Assembly (NCBI GenBank): GCA_020099315.1
Contig: CP083650.1
Span: forward strand, 3,596,001-3,660,000
Direction: 5' to 3'
From: Citrobacter europaeus
Lineage (GTDB): Bacteria; Pseudomonadota; Gammaproteobacteria; Enterobacterales; Enterobacteriaceae
Length of the DNA stretch: 64,000 nucleotides
Position 1 is the first letter of the stretch. The number at the start of each line of letters is the position of its first letter. A model generated the notes under the pieces. It was not told the DNA's origin and searched no databases. It was given only the letters and a program-made list of their open reading frames with translations. A program made the translations under genes and the position numbers. Shown here one piece after another: positions 16,811 to 26,143 of the stretch.

Positions 16811-19800
16811 TTAGCCGAGCTGTTTACGCGCGTTGCGGAAGATACGCATCCACGGGCTGTCCTCGCCCCAGTTTTCCGGATGCCAAGAGTTGCTCACGGT
16901 ACGGAACACGCGTTCCGGGTGCGGCATCATAATAGTGACGCGACCATTTTCTGTGGTAACGGCTGTAATACCGTTTGGCGAACCGTTCGGGTTAGCCGGA
17001 TAGGTCTCGGTCACCTTACCGAAGTTATCAACGTAGCGCAGCGCCACCAGACCTTTGCTCTCAAGCTGAGCCAGATGCGCGCCGTCACGCACTTCCACAC
17101 GACCTTCACCGTGAGAAACGGCAATCGGCATCATCGAACCCACCATATCGGCAAGCAGTAAAGACGGGCTTTGCGTCACTTCGACCAGGCTGAAGCGCGC
17201 TTCAAAGCGGTCGGAATGGTTACGCACAAAACGCGGCCACAGGTCGCTTCCCGGGATCAGTTCACGCAGGTTAGACATCATCTGACAACCGTTACATACC
17301 CCAAGCGCCAGCGTTTGCGGACGATGGAAGAAGGTTTCGAACTCATCACGAACGCGGTTATTGAACAGAATCGATTTCGCCCAACCTTCCCCTGCGCCGA
17401 GTACATCGCCGTAAGAGAAACCGCCGCAGGCTACCAGCGCCTGGAAGTTACCCAGACCGATGCGTCCGCCCAACAGGTCACTCATATGCACATCGATGGC
17501 GTCAAAGCCCGCACGGTGGAAGGCTGCCGCCATTTCAACGTGGGAGTTCACGCCCTGCTCACGCAGTACGGCCACTTTTGGACGCGCACCGGTGGCGATG
17601 TACGGCGCGGCAACATCTTCGTTGATATCAAACGACAGTTTAACGTTGAGGCCTGGATCGGCATCGTTAGTTTTAGCGTCATGTTCCTGATCGGCACACT
17701 CAGGGTTATCGCGCAGACGCTGCATCTGCCAGGTGGTTTCCGCCCACCACATACGAAGCTGTGTGCGGCTTTCGCTGAACACATTCTGACCATTGGCGCT
17801 CAGAGTGAAACGATCACCCGTTACCGCCTGACCAAGATAGTGCACGCAATCCGCCAGCCCGTGAGCAGCCAGAATCGCTTCTACCGCTTCACGCTCAGCA
17901 GCGCGAACCTGGATAACCGCGCCCAGCTCTTCGTTAAACAGCGCCGCCAGACGATCGTCGCCCAGAGTGCTGATATCAACCTCAATACCGCAGTGCCCGG
18001 CGAAGGCCATTTCAGCCAGCGTCACCAGCAGCCCACCGTCGGAACGGTCATGGTAGGCCAGCAGCTTACGCGCAGCAACCAGCGCCTGAATCGCGTCGTA
18101 GAAGCCTTTCAGTTGCTCAACGTTACGCACATCGGCAGGCTTATCGCCCAGTTGACGGTAAACCTGCGCCAGTGCCGTAGCCCCCAGCGCATTATTACCG
18201 AGACCGAGGTCAATCAGCAGCAGGGCATTGTCTTCGATAGAGAGTTGCGGGGTAATAGTGTGGCGCACGTCTTCCACGCGGGCAAAGGCGGTGATCACCA
18301 GCGACAGTGGTGAGGTCATTTCACGCTGTTCATTACCTTGCTGCCAGCGGGTTTTCATCGACATAGAGTCTTTGCCCACCGGAATGGTCAGGCCAAGCGC
18401 CGGACATAATTCTTCCCCAACGGCTTTTACCGCTTCGTACAGGCCGGCATCTTCACCAGGATGACCCGCAGCCGCCATCCAGTTAGCCGAAAGTTTAATG
18501 CGTTTGATATCGCCAATCTGCGTTGCAGCAATGTTGGTCAGCGCTTCACCTACCGCCAGACGCGCAGAGGCCGAGAAATCCAGTAATGCAACCGGCGCAC
18601 GCTCGCCGAGAGACATCGCTTCACCGTAATAACTATCCAGGCTTGCGGTAGTGACCGCGCAGTTGGCGACCGGAATCTGCCACGGACCAACCATCTGGTC
18701 ACGCGCCACCATGCCGGTAACGGTACGGTCGCCGATAGTCACGAGGAACGTTTTCTCTGCAACAGTCGGCAGATGCAGCACGCGGTTAACCGCATCTGCA
18801 ATCGAGATTTCGCCACGATTCAGGGCATCGCCTTTGGCTTTCAGCGTCTGCACATCGCGGGTCATCTTCGGCGTTTTACCCAGCAGCACATCGAGCGGCA
18901 TGTCGATCGGCTGGTTGTTGAAGTGGCTGTCGCTGAGCGTGAGATGCTGTTCTTCGGTGGCTTCACCGATCACCGCATACGGCGCGCGCTCACGCTTACA
19001 CAGTTCATCAAACAGCGGCAACTGGTCGGCGGCAACCGCCAGCACGTAGCGCTCCTGGGATTCGTTGCACCAGATTTCCAGCGGGCTCATGCCCGGCTCG
19101 TCGCTAAGAATATCGCGCAGTTGGAACTTACCGCCACGACCGCCATCACTGACCAGCTCCGGCATAGCGTTAGACAGGCCGCCCGCGCCCACGTCGTGGA
19201 TAAACAGGATCGGGTTCGCATCGCCCATCTGCCAGCAGCGGTCGATAACTTCCTGGCAACGACGTTCCATCTCAGGGTTGTCACGCTGCACGGAAGCGAA
19301 ATCCAGATCGGCATCAGACTGGCCGGAAGCCATAGAGGAAGCAGCCCCGCCGCCAAGACCGATGTTCATCGCCGGACCGCCAAGGACGATAAGCTTAGCG
19401 CCAACGACGATCTCACCTTTCTGCACGTGATCGGCGCGGATGTTACCGATCCCGCCCGCCAGCATGATCGGTTTATGGTAGCCGCGCAGCTCTTCGCCGT
19501 TGTGGCTGTTCACTTTCTCTTCATAGGTACGGAAGTAGCCGGTCAGCGCCGGGCGACCAAACTCGTTGTTAAACGCCGCGCCGCCCAGTGGCCCTTCGGT
19601 CATGATATCCAGCGCGGTAACAATACGGTCCGGCTTACCAAAGTCTTCTTCCCACGGCTGTTCAAAGCCAGGAATACGCAGGTTGGAAACGGAGAAGCCC
19701 ACCAGCCCGGCTTTCGGTTTTGCACCGCGACCCGTTGCGCCCTCGTCGCGGATTTCACCGCCGGATCCGGTTGCCGCGCCCGGCCACGGAGAGATAGCCG

Positions 19801-20698
19801 TCGGGTGGTTGTGAGTTTCAACCTTCATCAGGATGTGGGCTGGCTCCTGATGGAAATCGTAGCGACCCGTTTTGTGGTCGGCAAAATAGCGGCCCACTTC
19901 GGAACCTTCCATTACCGCGGCGTTGTCTTTATAGGCAGACAGAACGTGGTCCGGCGTGGTTTCGAATGTATTTTTGATCATCTTGAACAGCGACTTCGGC
20001 TGCTGTTTACCGTCGATGATCCAGTCGGCGTTGAAAATCTTGTGGCGACAGTGCTCGGAGTTGGCCTGCGCAAACATGTACAGTTCAATGTCGTTCGGGT
20101 TGCGCCCCAGTTTGGTGAACGCATCCTGCAGATAGTCGATTTCGTCTTCCGCCAGCGCCAGACCCAGACGCAGGTTAGCGTCGATCAGCGCCTGGCGTCC
20201 CTCACCCAGCAAATCAACGCTGGAAACCGGCGCAGGCTGATGATGAACAAACAGTTTTTCGGCATCGTTCAATGCAGAAAAAACCGTTTCCATCATGCGG
20301 TCGTGCAGTTCATCGGCAACCATCTGCCATTGCTCAGCGGTCAGCGTCGAGGCTTCGACATACCAGGCAATACCACGTTCCAGACGGCTAATCTGTTGCA
20401 GGCCGCAGTTATGGGCAATATCAGTCGCTTTAGAAGACCACGGGGAGATGGTGCCGGGGCGAGGGGTAACCAGCAGCAGTTTGCCTTCAGGGGCGTGGCT
20501 GTGCAGAGCAGGACCATATTTCAGCAGGCGTGCAAGCTGAGCGTGCTCATCCTCATTCAACGGTGCATTCAGATCGGCAAAATGGACGTACTCGGCGTAA
20601 ATATTGTGGACCTGGAGGTTGGCAGCCTGAAAACGTGCCAGCAGTTTGTTAATACGGAATGCAGACAGTGCAGGTGAACCACGCAGAATTTCCATCAT
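16811..20698 (-). CDS. purL: Phosphoribosylformylglycinamidine synthase
   Basis: PurL catalyses the ATP- and glutamine-dependent conversion of FGAR to FGAM in purine synthesis. The 1295 residues comprise an N-terminal domain, linker, two AIRS-like synthase halves (with EVETHNHP-type motif KVETHNHPTAISPWPGAATG near 290 and GKDSMSMKTRW near 770) and a C-terminal class-I glutaminase domain with nucleophile Cys in GVCNGCQMM and the His/Glu pair in MMPHPERVF. The ATG at 20698 fits the family; the longer open frame to 20803 crosses the promoter and PurR box. A PurR operator lies upstream and a terminator follows. Confidence 0.97.
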   Translation of the reverse strand: MMEILRGSPALSAFRINKLLARFQAANLQVHNIYAEYVHFADLNAPLNEDEHAQLARLLKYGPALHSHAPEGKLLLVTPRPGTISPWSSKATDIAHNCGLQQISRLERGIAWYVEASTLTAEQWQMVADELHDRMMETVFSALNDAEKLFVHHQPAPVSSVDLLGEGRQALIDANLRLGLALAEDEIDYLQDAFTKLGRNPNDIELYMFAQANSEHCRHKIFNADWIIDGKQQPKSLFKMIKNTFETTPDHVLSAYKDNAAVMEGSEVGRYFADHKTGRYDFHQEPAHILMKVETHNHPTAISPWPGAATGSGGEIRDEGATGRGAKPKAGLVGFSVSNLRIPGFEQPWEEDFGKPDRIVTALDIMTEGPLGGAAFNNEFGRPALTGYFRTYEEKVNSHNGEELRGYHKPIMLAGGIGNIRADHVQKGEIVVGAKLIVLGGPAMNIGLGGGAASSMASGQSDADLDFASVQRDNPEMERRCQEVIDRCWQMGDANPILFIHDVGAGGLSNAMPELVSDGGRGGKFQLRDILSDEPGMSPLEIWCNESQERYVLAVAADQLPLFDELCKRERAPYAVIGEATEEQHLTLSDSHFNNQPIDMPLDVLLGKTPKMTRDVQTLKAKGDALNRGEISIADAVNRVLHLPTVAEKTFLVTIGDRTVTGMVARDQMVGPWQIPVANCAVTTASLDSYYGEAMSLGERAPVALLDFSASARLAVGEALTNIAATQIGDIKRIKLSANWMAAAGHPGEDAGLYEAVKAVGEELCPALGLTIPVGKDSMSMKTRWQQGNEQREMTSPLSLVITAFARVEDVRHTITPQLSIEDNALLLIDLGLGNNALGATALAQVYRQLGDKPADVRNVEQLKGFYDAIQALVAARKLLAYHDRSDGGLLVTLAEMAFAGHCGIEVDISTLGDDRLAALFNEELGAVIQVRAAEREAVEAILAAHGLADCVHYLGQAVTGDRFTLSANGQNVFSESRTQLRMWWAETTWQMQRLRDNPECADQEHDAKTNDADPGLNVKLSFDINEDVAAPYIATGARPKVAVLREQGVNSHVEMAAAFHRAGFDAIDVHMSDLLGGRIGLGNFQALVACGGFSYGDVLGAGEGWAKSILFNNRVRDEFETFFHRPQTLALGVCNGCQMMSNLRELIPGSDLWPRFVRNHSDRFEARFSLVEVTQSPSLLLADMVGSMMPIAVSHGEGRVEVRDGAHLAQLESKGLVALRYVDNFGKVTETYPANPNGSPNGITAVTTENGRVTIMMPHPERVFRTVSNSWHPENWGEDSPWMRIFRNARKQLG

Positions 20699-20773
20699 AA
20701 GTCTCTCGTCTTCTAAGCTTTCGGTGTGCCCAAGTGGGGAAACGGGCGTTATTATAAAGAATCTACCGCGCCG

Positions 20774-20789
20774 ACGAAACCGTTTGCGT
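20774..20789. promoter_or_regulatory. PurR operator upstream of purL
   Basis: On the minus strand ACGCAAACGGTTTCGT matches ANGCAANCGNTTNCNT at every fixed position. It is 76 bp upstream of the purL start and is expected to mediate purine repression. Confidence 0.88.
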
Positions 20790-20954
20790 CGAAATAAAAT
20801 CACGACCTTCTCTTATCATCAAATGCGGTCTGGTTTCTGAATAAGTTGCCAACTGACGCAAGTTTAAGCAAAATGCCGCTCATTAATGACGACTTCACTT
20901 CTTAATCAACACCACAGCAGGCAGAGACAACGTACGGTTCAGAGAATTAACTAA

Positions 20955-22505
20955 TTGAAAAAATTAAAGATTAATTATCTGTTCATCGGCATATTAACGC
21001 TGTTGTTGGCAGCGGCCCTCTGGCCATCAATTCCCTGGTTCGGTAAAGCCGAAAATCGTATCGCCGCCATTCAGTCGCGGGGAGAGCTGCGCGTCAGTAC
21101 CATCGACTCACCATTAACTTACGCGACCCTCAACGGCAAAAAATTCGGTCTGGATTATGAACTGGCCCAGGAGTTCGCCAACTACTTAGGCGTGAAGTTA
21201 AAAGTCACCGTGCGCCAGAATATCAGCCAGCTTTTTGACGACCTCGATAACGGTAATGCCGATCTGTTAGCCGCAGGCCTGGTCTATAACAGCGAACGGG
21301 TGAAAAATTATCAGCCCGGCCCGACCTATTATTCGGTTTCACAACAGTTGGTGTATCGGGTTGGGCAATACCGCCCACGCACGCTTGCCACCGTGAACGA
21401 AAATCAACTGACCATCGCCCCGGGGCACGTGGTGGTTAACGATCTCCAGTTGCTTAAAGAGAAAAAATTCCCCGAGCTGAGCTGGAAGGTTGACGACAAA
21501 AAGGGCACGACTGAACTGCTTGATGATGTTATCGCCGGAAAGCTGGATTACACCATTGCCGATTCCGTCGCCATCAGCTTATACCAACGCGTACACCCTG
21601 AGCTGGCCGTGGCGTTGGACGTCTCTGACGAACAGCCGGTGACCTGGTTTAGTCGTCTGGACGATGACAATACGCTTTCTGCCGCCCTGCTGGATTTCTT
21701 CAACACCATGAATGAAGACGGTTCTCTGGCACGGCTGGAAGAGAAATATCTCGGGCATGGCGATGATTTTGACTATGTTGATACCCGCACCTTTTTGCGC
21801 GCCGTAGACAGCGTGTTGCCAGACCTTAAGCCGCTGTTTGAGAAATATGCGCAAGAGATAGACTGGCGACTGCTCGCCGCTATCTCGTATCAGGAATCAC
21901 ACTGGGACGCGCAGGCCACATCCCCAACCGGCGTACGCGGACTGATGATGCTGACCAAAAATACGGCTCAAAGTCTCGGGCTGACCGACCGTACAGATGC
22001 TGAACAAAGCATTAGCGGCGGCGCGCGATATTTGCAGGACATGATGAGTAAAGTGCCGGATACCGTCCCCGAAGGGGAACGCATCTGGTTTGCGCTCGCA
22101 GCCTATAACATGGGTTATGCGCACATGCTGGATGCACGGGCGCTGACGGTGAAAACCAAAGGCAATCCGAATAGCTGGTCCGACGTAAAACAACGACTGC
22201 CGTTGCTCAGCCAAAAGCCGTATTACAACAAGCTGACCTATGGTTATGCGCGCGGCCACGAAGCCTACGCCTATGTAGAAAACATCCGTAAATACCAGAT
22301 TAGCCTGGTGGGGTATCTGCAGGAGAAAGAGAAACAGGCGCTGGAAACACAGCAACTGGCGCAAGATTACCCGGCTGTGACACCAGCAGAGCTATTAGGT
22401 AAAGATGAATTCCCGCTTTCGGCGTTTCTGTCTCAGACGTCGTCAAACTACCTGTCGCACTCGCCTTCCCTGCTGTTTTCACCGCAGAAAAAAGAGGGTA
22501 AGTAG
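20955..22505 (+). CDS. mltF: Membrane-bound lytic murein transglycosylase F
   Basis: MltF cleaves peptidoglycan glycan strands with formation of 1,6-anhydro-MurNAc and is anchored in the outer membrane. The 516 residues show an N-terminal signal-like hydrophobic segment (about 8-25), a solute-binding-like regulatory domain (about 45-265) with GLDYELAQEFANYLGV, and a C-terminal SLT domain with catalytic Glu in the ISYQESHW motif (about residue 314) and AAYNMGYAH. It starts at TTG 20955, as in E. coli. It diverges from purL, and a REP unit follows its stop. Confidence 0.95.
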   Translation: MKKLKINYLFIGILTLLLAAALWPSIPWFGKAENRIAAIQSRGELRVSTIDSPLTYATLNGKKFGLDYELAQEFANYLGVKLKVTVRQNISQLFDDLDNGNADLLAAGLVYNSERVKNYQPGPTYYSVSQQLVYRVGQYRPRTLATVNENQLTIAPGHVVVNDLQLLKEKKFPELSWKVDDKKGTTELLDDVIAGKLDYTIADSVAISLYQRVHPELAVALDVSDEQPVTWFSRLDDDNTLSAALLDFFNTMNEDGSLARLEEKYLGHGDDFDYVDTRTFLRAVDSVLPDLKPLFEKYAQEIDWRLLAAISYQESHWDAQATSPTGVRGLMMLTKNTAQSLGLTDRTDAEQSISGGARYLQDMMSKVPDTVPEGERIWFALAAYNMGYAHMLDARALTVKTKGNPNSWSDVKQRLPLLSQKPYYNKLTYGYARGHEAYAYVENIRKYQISLVGYLQEKEKQALETQQLAQDYPAVTPAELLGKDEFPLSAFLSQTSSNYLSHSPSLLFSPQKKEGK

Positions 22506-22510
22506 TCCTG

Positions 22511-22540
22511 GTGGCCTGATAAGCGCAGCGTCATCAGGCA
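22511..22540. repeat. REP element between mltF and tadA
   Basis: GGCCTGATAAGCG and GTCATCAGGCA arms form a single REP unit in the gap between convergent mltF and tadA. Confidence 0.8.
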
Positions 22541-22553
22541 ATCAGAGCGACAT

Positions 22554-23051
22554 TTACAAACTGGCGGATTTTTTCAGGGCTTTAATTTCCTGACGACGCA
22601 TACGAAAGAAATCGCTGAGCAGCGTGGCGCATTCATCCCGCAGGACTCCCTCTGTCACTTCAACCCGATGATTCATTCCAGGGTGATGCAGCACATCCAT
22701 TAATGACCCGGCAGCTCCGGTTTTCGCATCGCGCGCGCCATAAACGACCCGCCCAATACGACTGTGCACCATCGCGCCAGCGCACATCACGCACGGTTCC
22801 AGAGTGACGTACAGCGTGGCATCCAACAGCCGGTAATTTTGCAGCACCAGGCCACCCTGACGCAGCGCCATAATTTCAGCGTGGGCAGTCGGATCATGGT
22901 GACCAATCGGACGGTTCCAGCCTTCGCCAATCACACGGTTGTTATGTACCAATACCGCGCCCACCGGGACTTCACGCTCATCCCAGGCGCGCTTAGCCAG
23001 CGTTAAAGCATGACGCATCCAGTATTCGTGACTAAATTCAACTTCAGACAA
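22554..23051 (-). CDS. tadA: tRNA-specific adenosine deaminase
   Basis: TadA deaminates A34 to inosine in the anticodon of tRNA-Arg(ACG) and is essential in E. coli. The 165 residues carry the zinc deaminase signature: HAEIMALRQGG with catalytic Glu, and PCVMCAGAM with two zinc cysteines. Length equals the family norm. It follows pgpC on the same strand after a gap of about 70 bp and is convergent with mltF. Confidence 0.96.
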   Translation of the reverse strand: MSEVEFSHEYWMRHALTLAKRAWDEREVPVGAVLVHNNRVIGEGWNRPIGHHDPTAHAEIMALRQGGLVLQNYRLLDATLYVTLEPCVMCAGAMVHSRIGRVVYGARDAKTGAAGSLMDVLHHPGMNHRVEVTEGVLRDECATLLSDFFRMRRQEIKALKKSASL

Positions 23052-23120
23052 AGAGGTTACTCCACTAATAAAAGCGGACGCATTATACCCGTCATGCTTT
23101 AAATTGCATGTGCGTTGGCT

Positions 23121-23756
23121 TCATTCGAGTTGTTGCAGTTCTCCGCGCGGCGTGACGCGCCAGCGGTGCTGGCAAAAAGAGAGCAGCGGATTGTCCTGAT
23201 TACTGTCGCTGTAGCCACTGTATAGCTGTAACGGCGCGCCAATGTGGCGTTCAAGCTGCGTCACTTTCTCATGGCCCAGGCAGCGCAGAGGCAACACCCA
23301 CCCGCCGTATCCCCGCGCCATTTTGCTGGCTATCAGATTGACACGCGGTAACCACGGCGTGTCGAAGTAAACCTGCTCGACCAGTGACTGCGGGGATCCG
23401 GTGATAAGCCAGATATCAGCGTCAGAGCTTAACAGGTAAGTTGTCAGCCGCTGTTGCACGAGCGGAAACGCCGTCACGTTACCACGAAACCAGCGCACAA
23501 ATTCGGCCTGATGCGCTTTCAGACGCGCCTCGCTACGACCAAATGTGCATCCCCACAGCAGCAGGCTCATTGGCCAGCGCGCGGCGCGTCCTTTTATCAA
23601 CAACGCCAGCGCAATCACCGGTAACAAAGGTAGCACAAGCAGCGCATTCAGCGGCTGGCGTCGCAGCAGATAACGAATGAAACTACCGAACATATCCTGC
23701 TGGTGTAACGTGCCATCTAAATCAAAAAAGACAACGCGGCGCTGGTGATTGGTCAA
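23121..23756 (-). CDS. pgpC: Phosphatidylglycerophosphatase C
   Basis: PgpC dephosphorylates phosphatidylglycerophosphate to phosphatidylglycerol in the inner membrane. The 211 residues are a HAD-family phosphatase: motif I VVFFDLDGTL near the N-terminus, a hydrophobic segment around residues 35-60, motif II in WLITGSPQ, and a late SDSNQDNPLL segment. The start codon is TTG at 23756, with AGAGGAATAAGG just upstream; this matches the E. coli YfhB N-terminus. It begins only 3 bp after the murP stop, so it is probably cotranscribed with murQ-murP in this organism. Confidence 0.92.
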   Translation of the reverse strand: MTNHQRRVVFFDLDGTLHQQDMFGSFIRYLLRRQPLNALLVLPLLPVIALALLIKGRAARWPMSLLLWGCTFGRSEARLKAHQAEFVRWFRGNVTAFPLVQQRLTTYLLSSDADIWLITGSPQSLVEQVYFDTPWLPRVNLIASKMARGYGGWVLPLRCLGHEKVTQLERHIGAPLQLYSGYSDSNQDNPLLSFCQHRWRVTPRGELQQLE

Positions 23757-23759
23757 ACC

Positions 23760-25124
23760 TTATTCCTCTGGATCGTTGAACCCCAATAGCCAGGTAAACA
23801 GGAACCCGGCGATAACTGCTACCAGATAGCCTAACAGATAGAACATCACTTTTCCGGCAACAATCGTCAGTGCCAGCGGTAATCCGGAGATGCCAAAGGT
23901 GATGACCGTCGCTACCTTCCAGTAGCTAATCAGCGCCCCGCCTACCGCTCCGCCAAGGCAAGCGCCGATAAACGGCTTACCCAACGGCAGCGTGACACCA
24001 AAAATCAGCGGCTCGCCAATCCCCAGCAGTCCGACCGGCAGCGCCCCTTTGATCACTTTCTTTAGCCGCGCATTGCGGGTTTTCATCAAAACCGCAATCG
24101 CAGCACCTATTTGCCCAACCCCCGCCATCGCCAGGATAGGAAAGAGCGCGTTATAACCGTGCGCCTGAACCAGCTCAACGTGAATAGGTACCAACCCCTG
24201 ATGAAGCCCGGTAAGCACCAACGGCAGAAAGGTTCCCGCCAGCACGGCACCGACCAGGAATCCGCCGCGATCGATAGCCCAGGATGCACCGTGAGCGATA
24301 GATTCAGAAATCCAGCCGCCAAGCGGTTGCAGCGCTACAATCGCGATGATTCCGGTAATGATAGTAGTCAGCAGCGGGTTAAGGATCAGCTCCAGCGATT
24401 CCGGCAACAGCACGCGGAATTTGCGTTCGATCCAGCACATCAGCGCCACCACCAGTAGTACCGCGATCACCCCGCCGCGCCCCGGCTGCAGCGCTTCGCC
24501 AAACAGGGTAATTTGCGCCAGCTGCGGACTGGAGAGGATCCCCGCCATCACCCCCCCCATCGCCAGAGAGCCGCCGAAGACTTTGGCGGTATTCACCCCA
24601 ACCAGAATATTCATGATGGCAAACACGGCGCTGCCGAATATGCCCATCAGACCCAGCATATTCGGATAGTGGGTCGCAAAATCCCCGACGATGTCCGGTC
24701 GCTTAAGGATGTTAATAATGCCGGTAATCAAACCGGAGGCGATAAACGCCGGAATAAGAGGGATAAAGACGTTCGCCAGCTTGCGCAGCGCATCGCTCAT
24801 GGGTGCTTTGTACTTCGCTTTGGCCTCTGACTTCGTGCGCTCGATATCATTGGCGTCTGCTCGCTCGCCGCCATCGGCAATCAGGGAACGCATAGCATCC
24901 ACCACTTTGGCGGCTTTACCGGGACCGACGATAATCTGGTGCTGTGCGCCCTGCTTCACGTAACCGCTAACACCGGGCAGTTGCCTGAGGCGAGGGATAT
25001 CAATCTGTCCGTCATCCTGAACTTCCACTCTGACGCGGGTCATACAGTTTTCCAGGCGCAGAATATTCTTTTCTCCGCCAACGCCCAGCAGAATGTCGCT
25101 GGCCAGCACCGCCGTCTTATCCAT
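23760..25124 (-). CDS. murP: PTS EIIBC component, probably for N-acetylmuramic acid
   Basis: The 454-residue protein has an N-terminal EIIB domain (1-about 90) with phosphoacceptor Cys in LENCMTRVRV and an EIIC membrane domain with about 10 helices and the conserved GLLGIGEPLIFGVTLP motif. It belongs to the glucose/sucrose branch of PTS permeases and lacks an EIIA domain, like E. coli MurP, which borrows EIIA-Glc. Sequence identity to E. coli MurP looks only moderate, so the MurNAc assignment leans on the adjacent murQ, 9 bp upstream. ATG 25124 has AGAGGTG upstream. pgpC follows at 3 bp. Confidence 0.8.
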   Translation of the reverse strand: MDKTAVLASDILLGVGGEKNILRLENCMTRVRVEVQDDGQIDIPRLRQLPGVSGYVKQGAQHQIIVGPGKAAKVVDAMRSLIADGGERADANDIERTKSEAKAKYKAPMSDALRKLANVFIPLIPAFIASGLITGIINILKRPDIVGDFATHYPNMLGLMGIFGSAVFAIMNILVGVNTAKVFGGSLAMGGVMAGILSSPQLAQITLFGEALQPGRGGVIAVLLVVALMCWIERKFRVLLPESLELILNPLLTTIITGIIAIVALQPLGGWISESIAHGASWAIDRGGFLVGAVLAGTFLPLVLTGLHQGLVPIHVELVQAHGYNALFPILAMAGVGQIGAAIAVLMKTRNARLKKVIKGALPVGLLGIGEPLIFGVTLPLGKPFIGACLGGAVGGALISYWKVATVITFGISGLPLALTIVAGKVMFYLLGYLVAVIAGFLFTWLLGFNDPEE

Positions 25125-25133
25125 ATACACCTC

Positions 25134-26027
25134 TTAGTGTTCTAACGCCGCGCGTAAAAAACCCTGGTGAGCGGCAAGTTTTTCGCGGGCGGCGGCGGCA
25201 TCAAGGCCGGTGAGCGCCATTAAAATAGCCGGCTTAACATCAAAATCGGTCTGCTTTAGCAGCGCCTGCGCCTGTTCACGCGCGATGCCGGTGGCTTCAA
25301 CCACCATGCGACATGCCCGATCGACCAGCTTGACGTTGGTAGCCTGCATATCCACCATCAGGTTCTGGTATACCTTGCCAAATTTCACCATCGCACCGGT
25401 GGAGATCATATTGAGCACCAGCTTTTGCGCGGTACCAGATTTCAGTCGCGTTGATCCGGTCAACGCCTCAGGCCCCACTACCGGAGAAATGGCAATATCC
25501 GCTTCATGCGCGATAGGGGAATCTGGATTGCAGGAAATCGCCGCCGTCGTACAACCCACCGAACGCGCATATTTCAGCCCGCCAATCACATACGGTGTGC
25601 GACCAGAAGCTGCCAGCCCCACCACCAGATCCTGTGCGGTAAGATTGAGCGCACGCAGATCGTCTTCACCTAACTGCGGGTTATCTTCTGCGCCTTCTAC
25701 CGCCTTCAGCAGCGCGCCCGGTCCGCCAGCAATCAGCCCGACCACCAGACCATGCGGGACGCCAAAGGTCGGTGGGCATTCAGACGCGTCCAGCACCCCA
25801 AGACGCCCGCTGGTACCTGCGCCCATGTATATAATGCGTCCTCCGGCTTTGAGCGCGTCAGCTGCCGCGTCGACCGCGCGCGCAACTTGAGGCAGAGTTG
25901 CTTTTACTGCTTGTGCTACCAGCGTATCCTGTTGATTAAAACGATGAACCAACTCCAGCGTGGAGAGCGCATCCAGATCCATGGTCTGTGGATTGCGGGT
26001 TTCTGAAACTAATGCACCGAGATTCAT
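25134..26027 (-). CDS. murQ: N-acetylmuramic acid 6-phosphate etherase
   Basis: MurQ cleaves the lactyl ether of MurNAc-6-P to give GlcNAc-6-P and D-lactate, in the recycling of cell-wall sugars. The 297-residue SIS-domain protein shows the family signature GAGTSGRLGVLDASECPPTFG, a VVGLAASGRTPYVIGGLKYA segment and SGTAQKLVLNMIST. It is the first gene of murQ-murP-pgpC and is divergent from the RpiR-type regulator gene yfhH. The frame starts at ATG 26027, right after a short AT-rich leader containing AGGACC. Confidence 0.93.
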   Translation of the reverse strand: MNLGALVSETRNPQTMDLDALSTLELVHRFNQQDTLVAQAVKATLPQVARAVDAAADALKAGGRIIYMGAGTSGRLGVLDASECPPTFGVPHGLVVGLIAGGPGALLKAVEGAEDNPQLGEDDLRALNLTAQDLVVGLAASGRTPYVIGGLKYARSVGCTTAAISCNPDSPIAHEADIAISPVVGPEALTGSTRLKSGTAQKLVLNMISTGAMVKFGKVYQNLMVDMQATNVKLVDRACRMVVEATGIAREQAQALLKQTDFDVKPAILMALTGLDAAAAREKLAAHQGFLRAALEH

Positions 26028-26143
26028 TTTTGGTCCTTAGGAATTTTTAATTCATAATAATCTGTCATAATGGAATATTATATTCATCCAGGCGAGTGAA
26101 ATTTTGTTTTGTAATCGCCATCACGTTTTCGCCAGGAGACAGC
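26028..26143. promoter_or_regulatory. Divergent murQ/yfhH promoter region with palindrome
   Basis: This gap is AT-rich and contains a TATAAT box on the minus strand within the near-palindrome GAATATTATATTC (about 26073-26085), and ATAATCTGTCATAAT beside it. It is the expected place for YfhH to bind between its own gene and murQ. The operator assignment is an inference; no site is proven by sequence alone. Confidence 0.45.

Noticed and set aside
18773..20677. 634-codon open frame opposite purL
   Set aside because: Antisense shadow of purL, with no start signal or recognisable domain.
20699..20803. 35-residue extension of purL
   Set aside because: It crosses the PurR operator and promoter; ATG 20698 gives the family start.
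26096..26143. 16-residue extension of yfhH
   Set aside because: It lies in the divergent promoter region and is hydrophobic, unlike RpiR N-termini; ATG 26144 has AGGAGA upstream.
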